The notes beneath the pieces are model-generated. The model saw nothing but the letters and a program-made list of their open reading frames with translations. It made no database searches and had not been told where the DNA came from. A stretch of 64,000 nucleotides of DNA from UBA7957 sp965222695 (lineage in GTDB: Bacteria > Pseudomonadota > Gammaproteobacteria > Granulosicoccales > Granulosicoccaceae): contig OZ244967.1 of assembly GCA_965222695.1 (NCBI GenBank), positions 1,984,001-2,048,000 on the forward strand. The letters are read 5' to 3'. Both the position numbers and the translations under genes were made by a program. Positions 8,794 through 17,274 of the stretch are shown here, one piece after another; the first letter of the stretch is position 1, and the number at the start of each line of letters is the position of its first letter.

Positions 8794-9819
8794 ATGAACG
8801 GGCATACACCTGTTGTTGGCATAATTGCAAATCCGGTTTCGGCGCGCGATATCCGACGGATTGTCTCTCATGCAGGCAATCTACAGATCAGCGATCGAGC
8901 CAATATCGTGCTGCGCCTTCTGGCCGGTCTTGGATCGGTCGGTATCCGGCACGTGCTGATTATGCCGGAAAATGCCGGGATTCATCATCATGTCAAACGA
9001 GGTCTGCAGCGTTCCAACAATTTGGGAGAAGCACGGTTTCCCGATATCGAATATCTCGACATGACGATTAACACGTCGGTGCAGGATAGCATCAAGGCTG
9101 CCCGGAAAATGCACGAAGCTGCAGTCTCTGCGATTATTGTTCTGGGTGGCGATGGTACCCATCGCGCTGTCGTTTCAGCATGCGGAAATCTTCCGATCGC
9201 AGGGATTTCTACCGGTACCAACAATGCGTTCCCTAAGTATCTGGAACCGACCATCGTTGGCATGGCGGTCGGGCTCGCGGTTACCAGCCCCGAGCTTTCC
9301 GGAATTGCATTTCGTAACAACAAGCTTCTTGAAGTCGATATCTCGGGCCATAGGGAAATTGCTTTAGTCGACGTGGCTATAGTCGCTGAACCCTTCATCG
9401 GTGCGCGCGCAATCTGGCGGACACAAAACTTCAGGGAGTTATTTGTCTGCTTTGCAGAAGCGGGAGCGATCGGCATGTCTGCGGTGGCGGGTCTGCTGGA
9501 TCCGGTCAGCCGTACAACATCGGAGGGTCGATATATTCAATTCGACAACACCGGTAGACCGAATTACCGGCTGCAAGCTCCTATCGCGCCGGGAGTAATC
9601 GAAGACATTCACATCCGATCCTGGCACACGCTGTTGCCCGATACACCCTATCCGGTCAAAGAGCGGAAAGGCTCGATCGCATTCGACGGAGAGCGGGAGT
9701 TGTCATATTCAAACGATGACCGCATTAGCGTCACACTCCGCACTGACGCATTCCGTACGATCGACATATCCGCATGTATGAAATATGGCGCGACTTCCCG
9801 ATTGCTAACCCGGTTTTAA
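8794..9819 (+). CDS. acoX: AcoX, NAD-kinase-like protein of acetoin catabolism
   Basis: A 341-aa cytoplasmic protein with the nucleotide-binding GGDGTHRAV motif of NAD kinase/diacylglycerol kinase folds at about residue 118, followed by a STGTNNAFP segment. AcoX proteins accompany acetoin dehydrogenase operons and are described as ATP-NAD kinase-like, but their biochemical role is not settled. It is the first gene of the operon, 60 bp before acoA, and the ATG is preceded by an AGCAGG ribosome site. No transmembrane segments or export signal are seen. Assignment rests on the motif plus the acoR-X-A-B-C order. Confidence 0.85.
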   Translation: MNGHTPVVGIIANPVSARDIRRIVSHAGNLQISDRANIVLRLLAGLGSVGIRHVLIMPENAGIHHHVKRGLQRSNNLGEARFPDIEYLDMTINTSVQDSIKAARKMHEAAVSAIIVLGGDGTHRAVVSACGNLPIAGISTGTNNAFPKYLEPTIVGMAVGLAVTSPELSGIAFRNNKLLEVDISGHREIALVDVAIVAEPFIGARAIWRTQNFRELFVCFAEAGAIGMSAVAGLLDPVSRTTSEGRYIQFDNTGRPNYRLQAPIAPGVIEDIHIRSWHTLLPDTPYPVKERKGSIAFDGERELSYSNDDRISVTLRTDAFRTIDISACMKYGATSRLLTRF

Positions 9820-9878
9820 GGCCAGGTTACCGAGTCCGGGGAAACAATTGCGCCGCAATCCAAACAGGAGGAATCAGA

Positions 9879-10862
9879 ATGAGCAATGAAATACTTCCAC
9901 TCAATAAAAACGAACTACTCAAAGCCTACCGCACCATGAAAACCATCCGCGAATTCGAGGAGCGGCTGCATGTTGATTTTGCCCGAGGAGAGATTCCCGG
10001 TTTTGTCCACCTTTACGCGGGTGAGGAAGCCGCTGCCACCGGCATCATGATGCATCTTAACGACCAGGATCGAATCGCCTCAACTCACCGGGGTCACGGT
10101 CATTGTATTGCCAAAGGCGTGGATGTTGGCGAAATGATGGCCGAGATATACGGCAAAACCACAGGTTCCTGCCGTGGCAAAGGAGGTTCAATGCACATCG
10201 CGGACCTATCCAAGGGGATGATGGGGGCGAACGGCATTCTCGGTGCCGGATCACCGCTTGCCTGCGGCGCCGCCTTAGCGGCGCAAAAGCTCGGTCACAA
10301 CGGCATCGGTATGAGCTTTACGGGTGACGGTGCTTCCAACCAGGGCACTTTCCTCGAAAGCCTGAATCTGGCCGCAATCTGGAATCTGCCCATGGTGTTT
10401 GTGGTTGAAAACAACGGTTACGCGGAATCGACATCGGTGGATTATGCCACGGCCGTGGATTCCTACGTAGATCGCGCATCAGGTTTCGGTCTGCCCGGCG
10501 TTACCGTCGACGGCACTGATTTTTTCGCGGTTTATGAAGCTGCGGGCGAAGTGATAAAACGAGCGCGTGAAGGCGGTGGTCCATCGCTGCTCGAATGCAA
10601 GATGATCCGGTTTTTCGGCCACTTCGAAGGTGACGCGCAAACTTACCGGGCCGACGGCGAGAATGAATACAACCGTGCCAATCATGATTGTCTCCAATTA
10701 TTTCGCACGCGCGTTACCGAAGGCGGAACCATCAGTGAGGATGAACTCAATGCCATTGATACACAGGTATCGGCAGTTATAGATAATGCCGTGGAACAAG
10801 CTATTGCCGCACCCTTGCCTGCATCGAAAGACCTCACTACCGATGTCTATGTCAACTATTGA
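9879..10862 (+). CDS. acoA: acetoin dehydrogenase E1 component, alpha subunit
   Basis: Thiamine-diphosphate-dependent E1 alpha subunit, 327 aa, which with AcoB cleaves acetoin to acetaldehyde and an acetyl group. The TPP/Mg motif runs from GDGASNQGTFLES (about residue 149) to VVENNGYAES, the expected GDG...NN layout. The substrate-channel region FARGEIPGFVHLYAGEEA is near residue 30. The ATG at 9879 has a strong AGGAGG ribosome site; a longer frame from 9774 would overlap the end of acoX and is not needed. AcoB follows 36 bp downstream. By sequence alone it could be a pyruvate-type E1, and the operon context decides for acetoin. Confidence 0.92.
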   Translation: MSNEILPLNKNELLKAYRTMKTIREFEERLHVDFARGEIPGFVHLYAGEEAAATGIMMHLNDQDRIASTHRGHGHCIAKGVDVGEMMAEIYGKTTGSCRGKGGSMHIADLSKGMMGANGILGAGSPLACGAALAAQKLGHNGIGMSFTGDGASNQGTFLESLNLAAIWNLPMVFVVENNGYAESTSVDYATAVDSYVDRASGFGLPGVTVDGTDFFAVYEAAGEVIKRAREGGGPSLLECKMIRFFGHFEGDAQTYRADGENEYNRANHDCLQLFRTRVTEGGTISEDELNAIDTQVSAVIDNAVEQAIAAPLPASKDLTTDVYVNY

Positions 10863-10898
10863 TGCTCGCTTGCCAGCCAATAAACAGGGGGAATGAAT

Positions 10899-11906
10899 AT
10901 GTCTCGTCAAATCAGTTATAAAGATGCAATCAATGAAGCGTTGGATCAGGAAATGGCTAAAGATCCAACCGTAATCCTTATGGGAGAGGACATAGTCGGT
11001 GGCAGCGGCTCACCGGGAGAAGATGACGCCTGGGGCGGTGTGCTCGGCGTTACCAAAGGATTATACGCCAAGCATGGTGATCGGCTTATGGACACGCCTT
11101 TGTCGGAAAGCGCCTATATCGGAGCCGCGATCGGTGCCGCCACCTGCGGTCTCAGACCGGTAGCGGAACTCATGTTTCTTGACTTTCTGGGCGTCTGCTT
11201 TGACCAGATGTTCAATCAGGCGGCGAAATTTCGCTATATGTTCGGCGGCAAGGCACAAACGCCCGTGACGATACGTGCCATGGTGGGAGCGGGATTCAGA
11301 GCCGCCGCTCAACACAGCCAGATGCTGACGCCGATTCTGACACATGTCCCCGGCCTGAAAGTGGTTTGCGCCTCCAATGCCTATGATGCAAAAGGTTTGC
11401 TGATTCAGTCGATCCGTGACAACGATCCGGTGGTTTTCTGTGAGCATAAAAATCTTTATGCCCATGAAGTTGATGTACCGGAAGAGTCCTACAGCATTCC
11501 TTTCGGCGAGGCGAATATAGTGCGGGACGGCGCAGACGTGACCCTGGTCGCCTATGGTCTGATGGTTCACCGCGCAAGCGAAGCGGCCGCTGCACTGGCC
11601 AAGGATGGAGTCGACTGTGAAATCATTGACCTGCGTACCGTATCACCCATCGATACGGATACGGTGATGGAAAGCGTGGAGAAAACCGGTCGCCTTGTCT
11701 GTGTTGACGAAGCCAACCCGCGCTGCTCAATCGCGGCCGATGTGTCGGCTACAGTATCGCAGGAAGTCTTTTCCAGCCTCAAGTCCGCACCGCAACTGGT
11801 GACTGCACCGCATACGCCCGTGCCTTTTTCACCCGTGCTTGAAGATCTCTACATCCCTAGTGCTGAACGCGTGGTGGAAGCCGTACGTAAAACCATGAGC
11901 AACTGA
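10899..11906 (+). CDS. acoB: acetoin dehydrogenase E1 component, beta subunit
   Basis: E1 beta subunit of the acetoin dehydrogenase complex, 335 aa, with the transketolase pyrimidine-binding region in the first half (GEDIVGGSGSPGEDDAWGG near residues 27-45) and the C-terminal transketolase domain (VTLVAYGLMVHRA onward). The start at 10899 sits six bases after AGGGGGA. Another ATG at 10893 would leave only one base of spacing, so the second is preferred. It lies between acoA and acoC, with acoC two bases downstream, so translation is likely coupled. Confidence 0.92.
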   Translation: MSRQISYKDAINEALDQEMAKDPTVILMGEDIVGGSGSPGEDDAWGGVLGVTKGLYAKHGDRLMDTPLSESAYIGAAIGAATCGLRPVAELMFLDFLGVCFDQMFNQAAKFRYMFGGKAQTPVTIRAMVGAGFRAAAQHSQMLTPILTHVPGLKVVCASNAYDAKGLLIQSIRDNDPVVFCEHKNLYAHEVDVPEESYSIPFGEANIVRDGADVTLVAYGLMVHRASEAAAALAKDGVDCEIIDLRTVSPIDTDTVMESVEKTGRLVCVDEANPRCSIAADVSATVSQEVFSSLKSAPQLVTAPHTPVPFSPVLEDLYIPSAERVVEAVRKTMSN

Positions 11907-11908
11907 TC

Positions 11909-13024
11909 ATGGATGAGACGAAGATTATACCGGTACTAATGCCGAAATGGGGGCTCTCCATGAAGCAGGGTATCCTGGCCGGTTGGTTGGTTGAAGAAGG
12001 CACCCGGGTCGCTGTCGGAGATGAGATCATGGAAGTCGAAACCGATAAGATTGCAAGCGCCGTTGAAGCTGCCGATGCCGGTATTCTGCGCCGATGTGTC
12101 GCCCGGGCCGGGGAAACCTACCCGGTCCGGGCCTTGATGGGGGTGATGGCTCCGGAAGAAGTGCAGGATGCCGACATCGACGCGTTTATCGCAAACTACG
12201 AAACGCCTCAGGATGCTGACGATGAGGAAGCCGATGCCGCGGCGCACTATGCATTCATCGATCTTCCCCAGGGGCGAGTGCGCTATGCGCAACATGGTCA
12301 GCAAGGACCGGCCCTCATCCTGATTCATGGCTTCGGAGGAGACCTTGACAATTGGCTGTTTAATATCGATGCCCTGGCACAACATACCAGGCTCTATGCC
12401 CTCGATCTGCCCGGGCACGGTCAATCGGTCAAGACGATCAACGACCCGAGCCTCACCGGGCTTGCGGAAAGTCTTCAGGCATTTATGGATGAGCTGGGAA
12501 TCGAACAGGCGCATCTGGTGGGACATTCGATGGGCGCGGTGGTCGCGGCGACGCTGGCTTGCAACGCAACCGGATTGGTGCAGTCTCTGTCACTGATCAG
12601 TGCCGCCGGGCTGGGGCCTGAAATCAATCCCGACTATATCGACGGATTCGTCAATGCAGGATCACGGCGTGAACTCAAGCCCGTCCTGCTGAATCTTTTC
12701 GCCGATACTGAACTTGTGAATCGCACTCTGGTGGATGATCTGCTGAAATACAAACGCATCGATGGGGTCCAGGATACATTGCAACAGCTATCCGCGAACC
12801 TGTTTGCCCATGGCACCCAGCAATGTCTGCTGGCTGAGCGGATCTCGGAGCTGCCCTTAAGCACTCTCGTCGTATGGGGTACAGAGGATAAAGTCATCCC
12901 GGCCACACATGCGCAAAATATAAAAACGGCGAAGGTGGAACTCATCGAAAATGCCGGTCATATGGTGCAAATGGAACAGGCGGGAAGGATTAACGAACTG
13001 ATACTGGATCATATATTGGACTGA
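11909..13024 (+). CDS. acoC: acetoin dehydrogenase E2 component: lipoyl domain fused to alpha/beta hydrolase-type acyltransferase
   Basis: A 371-aa E2 protein that transfers the acetyl group to CoA. Residues 1-80 are a lipoyl domain whose lipoylated lysine is K47 in EVETDKIAS. Residues about 125-371 are an alpha/beta hydrolase fold with the nucleophile elbow GHSMGAV near 205, an acidic residue in VVWGTEDKVIP and a histidine in NAGHMVQME. There is no peripheral-subunit-binding domain and no CAT-type catalytic domain, which matches the known AcoC layout in Pseudomonas and Ralstonia. It is the last gene of the operon. No lipoamide dehydrogenase (E3) gene follows, so E3 must be encoded elsewhere. 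Confidence 0.92.
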   Translation: MDETKIIPVLMPKWGLSMKQGILAGWLVEEGTRVAVGDEIMEVETDKIASAVEAADAGILRRCVARAGETYPVRALMGVMAPEEVQDADIDAFIANYETPQDADDEEADAAAHYAFIDLPQGRVRYAQHGQQGPALILIHGFGGDLDNWLFNIDALAQHTRLYALDLPGHGQSVKTINDPSLTGLAESLQAFMDELGIEQAHLVGHSMGAVVAATLACNATGLVQSLSLISAAGLGPEINPDYIDGFVNAGSRRELKPVLLNLFADTELVNRTLVDDLLKYKRIDGVQDTLQQLSANLFAHGTQQCLLAERISELPLSTLVVWGTEDKVIPATHAQNIKTAKVELIENAGHMVQMEQAGRINELILDHILD

Positions 13025-13071
13025 CGCTCAGGCAATATCGACTGTCCTATTGAACACAGACTTTGACCTTA

Positions 13072-13091
13072 ATCCGCTTCCATAGGCGGAT
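13072..13091 (+). terminator. weak terminator-like hairpin after acoC
   Basis: ATCCGC (13072-13077) pairs with GCGGAT (13086-13091) around an 8-base loop. It is followed by AATTTGCTTTTTG, a modest T-rich stretch. Plausible end of the aco transcript. Confidence 0.4.
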
Positions 13092-13133
13092 AATTTGCTT
13101 TTTGTCAGTAAAGCTAATACAAGTCTCCTCTCC

Positions 13134-13172
13134 AGGGGCCGTTCTCGAACCTAGTTTGTGAGAACGGCCCCT
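13134..13172. terminator. 13-bp perfect inverted repeat, terminator-like
   Basis: AGGGGCCGTTCTC (13134-13146) is perfectly repeated in inverse at 13160-13172 around a 13-base loop, followed 10 bases later by a run of six T. It lies between acoC and the ABC exporter and could be the main terminator of the aco operon, or a structured leader of the next gene. Confidence 0.5.
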
Positions 13173-13216
13173 AACCTAGCACTTTTTTAACCACAAAACT
13201 CGATTCGTCCAATCAT

Positions 13217-15046
13217 ATGTTTTCCTTTTTTGAAAACTTACTAAAACCGTTTCCGCCGGAAGTTCCGACACGGCCACCCGCAACCCTGTTTGCCTTCTGC
13301 CGGCACTACACCATGGGTGCGTGGCGATGGATATTGTTGATGTCCTTATTGGTCACTCTTGTCGCAGCGCTCGAAATAGTACTTTTTAGCTTTCTGGGAA
13401 ATCTGATCGACTGGCTTACTGACGCCGACAAAGCGACTTTTCTCAAACAGGAAGGCCACAAGCTGATAATGATCGCTGCAGTTGTCTTGCTGGCCCTGCC
13501 GATACTGAGCCTGTTGCTGTCGCTGCTGACGCATCAGACGATTATCGGCAACTATCCGATGCGTATTCGATGGCTGGCTCATCGCTATCTTCTGCGACAG
13601 AGTTTCGGTTTTTATCAGGATGAATTTGCCGGTCGTATTGCCACGAAAGTCATGCAGACTGCACTCGGTGTCCGTGAGGCGGTGATGAAAACGGCCGATG
13701 TAATGGTCTATGTCTGTGTGTATTTCCTGGGCGGGCTGGTGCTGGTTGCAAGCTTTGATATCCGGATGGCGGCACCTTTTATCGGTTGGTTAATTTTATA
13801 TATTGCACTGCTGAGCATCATGTTGCCGCGTTTGCACAGAGTTGCCGAAAAGCAGGCCGACGCGCGTTCGACCATGACGGGCAGAGTGGTCGATAGCTAT
13901 ACCAATATCGCGACGGTCAAACTGTTTGCGCATACGGGACAGGAAGAGCGCTATGCGCGCGAAAGCATGGATAGGTTCATGACCACCGTTTACCGCATGA
14001 TGCGGCTGTCGACATGGCTGGAAGTATCGGTTGACACCCTCCACGCACTGTTGCTGTTTTCGGTAGGCTTTGTGTCCATCTGGTCCTGGCTGAACGATAT
14101 GGCCACTGCCGGTGCCGTAGCCGTTGCGGTGGGGTTGGTGCTGCGTATGCATGGTATGTCGCACTGGATTATGTGGGAACTGTCGGCACTTTTTGAAAAC
14201 CTGGGTATGGCACATGACGGTATGAATACCATCGCTAAGGTACAAACCGTGACCGACATTGCCGGTGCACCCGAGTTAACTGTTACCAAGGGCAGTATTC
14301 AGTTTGAGAATATTCGCTTCCACTATGACAAGCAAAGCGGTGTCATCGATAATTTTTCACTTCTGATCCACCCCGGAGAGAAAGTCGGTATAGTCGGCCG
14401 TTCAGGTGCCGGTAAAACGACCCTAATGAATGTTCTTTTGCGTTTGTTCGATCTTGAAGGCGGCCGAATTTTGATCGATGGGCAGGACATTGCATTGCTG
14501 GATCAGGAGTCTCTTCGCGGGCAGATCGGCGTGGTTACTCAGGATACCTCGCTATTGCATAGGTCTATACGGGAAAATATCGCTTATGGCCGGCAAAGTG
14601 CAAGTGAGTCAGATATTATCAATGCGGCCAAACGCGCCAACGCTTATGACTTCATTTTCGATCTAAGCGACCCCCAGGGCCGTAAAGGATTTGATGCTCA
14701 TGTCGGCGAACGCGGAGTCAAACTCTCAGGCGGGCAGCGCCAACGCATCGCCATAGCGCGAGTATTTTTAAAAGATGCTCCGATACTGGTTCTGGATGAG
14801 GCAACCTCGGCGCTTGACTCCGAGGTTGAATCCGCCATACAGGAGAATCTGCTGCAATTAATGCAAGGCAAGACAGTTATTGCGATTGCGCACCGGCTTT
14901 CCACCCTGTCGGCACTGGATCGGTTGGTGGTGATCGATCAGGGTAAAATCGTGCAACAAGGCAGCCATCAACAACTGGCTCGCTCAGACGGCTTATATGC
15001 TGAGCTTTGGAAAAGGCAATCCGGAGGATTTATACCGCTAGGTTGA
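13217..15046 (+). CDS. ABC exporter, fused membrane and ATPase domains
   Basis: A 609-aa half-transporter of the multidrug/lipid exporter type. The first about 330 residues are the membrane domain with multiple hydrophobic helices. The ATPase domain follows, with Walker A GRSGAGKTT near residue 392, Q-loop VVTQDTSLLH, signature LSGGQRQRIAIARVF near 504 and Walker B ILVLDEATSALD. The substrate cannot be told. It is distinct from msbA at 44141-45895. The gene stands alone and ends convergently, overlapping the 3' end of the BtuF-like gene by 9 bp. No clear ribosome site precedes the ATG. Confidence 0.9.
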   Translation: MFSFFENLLKPFPPEVPTRPPATLFAFCRHYTMGAWRWILLMSLLVTLVAALEIVLFSFLGNLIDWLTDADKATFLKQEGHKLIMIAAVVLLALPILSLLLSLLTHQTIIGNYPMRIRWLAHRYLLRQSFGFYQDEFAGRIATKVMQTALGVREAVMKTADVMVYVCVYFLGGLVLVASFDIRMAAPFIGWLILYIALLSIMLPRLHRVAEKQADARSTMTGRVVDSYTNIATVKLFAHTGQEERYARESMDRFMTTVYRMMRLSTWLEVSVDTLHALLLFSVGFVSIWSWLNDMATAGAVAVAVGLVLRMHGMSHWIMWELSALFENLGMAHDGMNTIAKVQTVTDIAGAPELTVTKGSIQFENIRFHYDKQSGVIDNFSLLIHPGEKVGIVGRSGAGKTTLMNVLLRLFDLEGGRILIDGQDIALLDQESLRGQIGVVTQDTSLLHRSIRENIAYGRQSASESDIINAAKRANAYDFIFDLSDPQGRKGFDAHVGERGVKLSGGQRQRIAIARVFLKDAPILVLDEATSALDSEVESAIQENLLQLMQGKTVIAIAHRLSTLSALDRLVVIDQGKIVQQGSHQQLARSDGLYAELWKRQSGGFIPLG

Positions 15047-15850
15047 CGGACCACTGGAAATACCAAGACGTTTTCTGAGACTTGAAAAATAGCTTACGCA
15101 ATTCAACAGCCGCGAGCCGTACCAGGAAAACGGTTCTGCGTCCACCAGACAGGCGCAGCTCTGAGGCAGGAGGTTTTTCAGCTCTTCGATGTGTGATTCA
15201 TGAAACGGATAGGGCTCACTCGATAAGAACAAGTATTGAGGTTTTTCCGCGGCGATTTCATCGACCGTAACGGCCGGATAGCGATCACCACTGGTGGAAA
15301 ATACGTTTTTAAACCCTGCGCGCGCCAGCATGTCATCGATAAAATTATTGCTTCCGCAGACCATCCAGGGCTTTCTCCAGATCATATAGCAAACTCTGGG
15401 TTTATCTCCCATTTCACTATGGCCGACGAATTGTTGATGAATTTTCTGGCAGATTTCCCGGCCCAGGCTGCCAGTATCGGTCAGCTCCGCAATGGACTGT
15501 AGAGCGGATAAAGCTTCGTCCAGATTATTGATATCGCTCACCCAGACCGGATAGCGTTTCGCCAACTCTTCAACACCGCTTTGATAATTCTCCTCTTTGT
15601 TAGCGATGATCAGATCGGGTTTCAGGCTGGCTATTTTTTCGAAGTCAAATTTTTTCGTACCGCCAACCACCGTCCGGCCATTGGCGACATTTGCCGGTTT
15701 AGTACAATAGCGGGTAATCCCGACAAGACGCGGTTCTATATTCAGATCAACGACATATTCCGTGATCGATGGGACCAGAGATATAATCCGTTGCGGTTCA
15801 AACGGAATCACCACCTTTCTTCCCAGTTGATCGCGTACAATTCTCTTCAT
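15038..15850 (-). CDS. BtuF-like helical-backbone metal/corrinoid-binding protein without signal peptide
   Basis: A 270-aa protein of the class III periplasmic binding fold. Features are IISLVPSITEYV near the N terminus, RLVGITRYCTKP, VGGTKKFDFEKIASLKPDL and a YPAVTVDEIAAEKPQYLF segment in the second lobe. This subgroup is usually annotated as cobalamin-binding protein. No signal peptide or lipobox is present from the chosen ATG (MKRIVRDQLG). The frame can be extended to 15907, but that DNA holds the tail of a decayed SDR gene in another frame, so the extension is rejected. No permease or ATPase gene is beside it. It may act in the cytoplasm or borrow a signal not recognised here. Confidence 0.75.
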   Translation of the reverse strand: MKRIVRDQLGRKVVIPFEPQRIISLVPSITEYVVDLNIEPRLVGITRYCTKPANVANGRTVVGGTKKFDFEKIASLKPDLIIANKEENYQSGVEELAKRYPVWVSDINNLDEALSALQSIAELTDTGSLGREICQKIHQQFVGHSEMGDKPRVCYMIWRKPWMVCGSNNFIDDMLARAGFKNVFSTSGDRYPAVTVDEIAAEKPQYLFLSSEPYPFHESHIEELKNLLPQSCACLVDAEPFSWYGSRLLNCVSYFSSLRKRLGISSGPST

Positions 15851-15891
15851 ATAGAATCCGGTGTTTTGGCCGCACTTTGATCCTTTGTCAT

Positions 15892-15981
15892 TTATTGTGC
15901 ACACCACCCGCCATCAATGGATTGCATTGAGCCGGAAATGGACGCGGCATGGTCGCTGGCCAGAAAGGTACTTATGTTTTG
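15892..15981 (-). pseudogene. C-terminal remnant of a short-chain dehydrogenase
   Basis: Read on the minus strand in a frame ending with TAA at 15892-15894, about 29 codons translate to the typical SDR tail: QNISTFLASDHAASISG followed by SMQSIDGGWCAQ and stop. The FLASD motif and terminal DGGW are hallmarks of SDR enzymes such as 3-hydroxybutyrate or acetoin/butanediol-type dehydrogenases. Upstream of this the frame no longer resembles the family, so only the last about 10 percent of a gene remains. It is a relic of a deletion between the BtuF-like gene and the MFS gene. Confidence 0.65.
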
Positions 15982-16092
15982 CCGTTTCCGGCAAGACAGA
16001 TTATATGTCAAATATAACAAATCAATAGCGGTCCATCATCAGCCTCACAACCCTGGCTCTTTTAACGGTCAGCATCTACTATTGGGCGTGTC

Positions 16093-17274
16093 ATGAGTTC
16101 GTTTTCCCGAAATGTACCACTGCTGGCCCTCGCACAGGCAATGATGATGAGTGGTAATTCCTTAATTGTGTCGGTGTCGGCTCTTACGGGATACACGTTG
16201 GCAATCAATAAATCTCTGGCCACTTTACCGCTCGCTACCCAGTTTATCGCCACTATGCTGGTCAGTATTCCGGCAGCCTTGACGATGGAGCGCATCGGCC
16301 GCAGAAAGGGATTTATGGCGGCCTCTCTTATAGGCATTTGCGGAGCTTTGGTAGCCAGTATTGCCATAATAAATGCTCATTTCTGGCTTTTTGTGCTAGC
16401 GGCAATGATGATAGGCACATTTAACGGCTTTGCAATCTATTACCGTTTTACTGCGGCGGACTCCGTTGCCAGTGTTCAAAAAGCCAGGGCAATTTCCTGG
16501 GTTATGACCGGCGGTGTCATTGCAGCCTTGATTGGCCCTAACCTTGCCAGGTTTACCCGCGATTCCTTGGCCGATTCACCCTTTGCAGGCAGCTTTGCCG
16601 GATTGAGCTTGTTGTATCTGGTCGGTCTGCTGGCAGTGTTCTTTATCTCTTTACCCCCTAAACCTGAGGACGAATTTGAAAACACCGGGCGAGCTCCGCG
16701 CCCTCTGGGACAAATTGCGAAACAATCCGTATTTATCGTTGCATTGATTTGCGGCATGCTGGGCTACGGAGTGATGTCATTGGTGATGACAGCCACGCCC
16801 CTGGCGATGCAGCACCACCAGCATCTATTCGACGATACGGCGTTCGTGATTCAATGGCATGTATTGGGAATGTTCGCGCCGTCGTTTTTTACCGGACATC
16901 TGATCGCCCGGTTCGGCTTGATCAATATCATGCTGACGGGTGCCGTATCCGGCCTGATCTGCGTTGCCACCAATTTACTCGGCAGCACTGTATGGCATTT
17001 CTGGCTGGCACTGCTCTTATTAGGTGTAAGCTGGAATTTTCTGTTTATAGGTGCGACAACAATGTTGACACAGACCTATAGGGCAACTGAAAGAGCAAAA
17101 ACGCAAGCCTTGAACGATTTTCTGGTTTTTTCCACGGTTGCAGTATCATCTTTATCTGCCGGCTACCTGCAGCATCGATTTGGGTGGCAGGCGGTCAATA
17201 TCGGTGTGATTCCGCTATTGCTTATCGTGCTGACAAGTCTGGTATGGCTGCGATTAACAAATCACAGCCGGTGA
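16093..17274 (+). CDS. MFS transporter
   Basis: A 393-aa major facilitator family protein with about twelve hydrophobic segments across its length. The loop between helices 2 and 3 reads MERIGRRKGFMAA, the typical MFS motif A position. A hydrophilic central loop (PPKPEDEFENTGRAPRPLG) divides the two halves. The substrate is unknown. The gene is alone on the plus strand and its last 13 bp overlap the end of the convergent yhaN gene. The ATG has only a weak ribosome site. Confidence 0.87.
   Translation: MSSFSRNVPLLALAQAMMMSGNSLIVSVSALTGYTLAINKSLATLPLATQFIATMLVSIPAALTMERIGRRKGFMAASLIGICGALVASIAIINAHFWLFVLAAMMIGTFNGFAIYYRFTAADSVASVQKARAISWVMTGGVIAALIGPNLARFTRDSLADSPFAGSFAGLSLLYLVGLLAVFFISLPPKPEDEFENTGRAPRPLGQIAKQSVFIVALICGMLGYGVMSLVMTATPLAMQHHQHLFDDTAFVIQWHVLGMFAPSFFTGHLIARFGLINIMLTGAVSGLICVATNLLGSTVWHFWLALLLLGVSWNFLFIGATTMLTQTYRATERAKTQALNDFLVFSTVAVSSLSAGYLQHRFGWQAVNIGVIPLLLIVLTSLVWLRLTNHSR

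Noticed and set aside
15851..15907. 19-codon N-terminal extension of the BtuF-like gene
   Set aside because: The added residues are not a signal peptide, and the same DNA contains the end of an SDR remnant in another frame.
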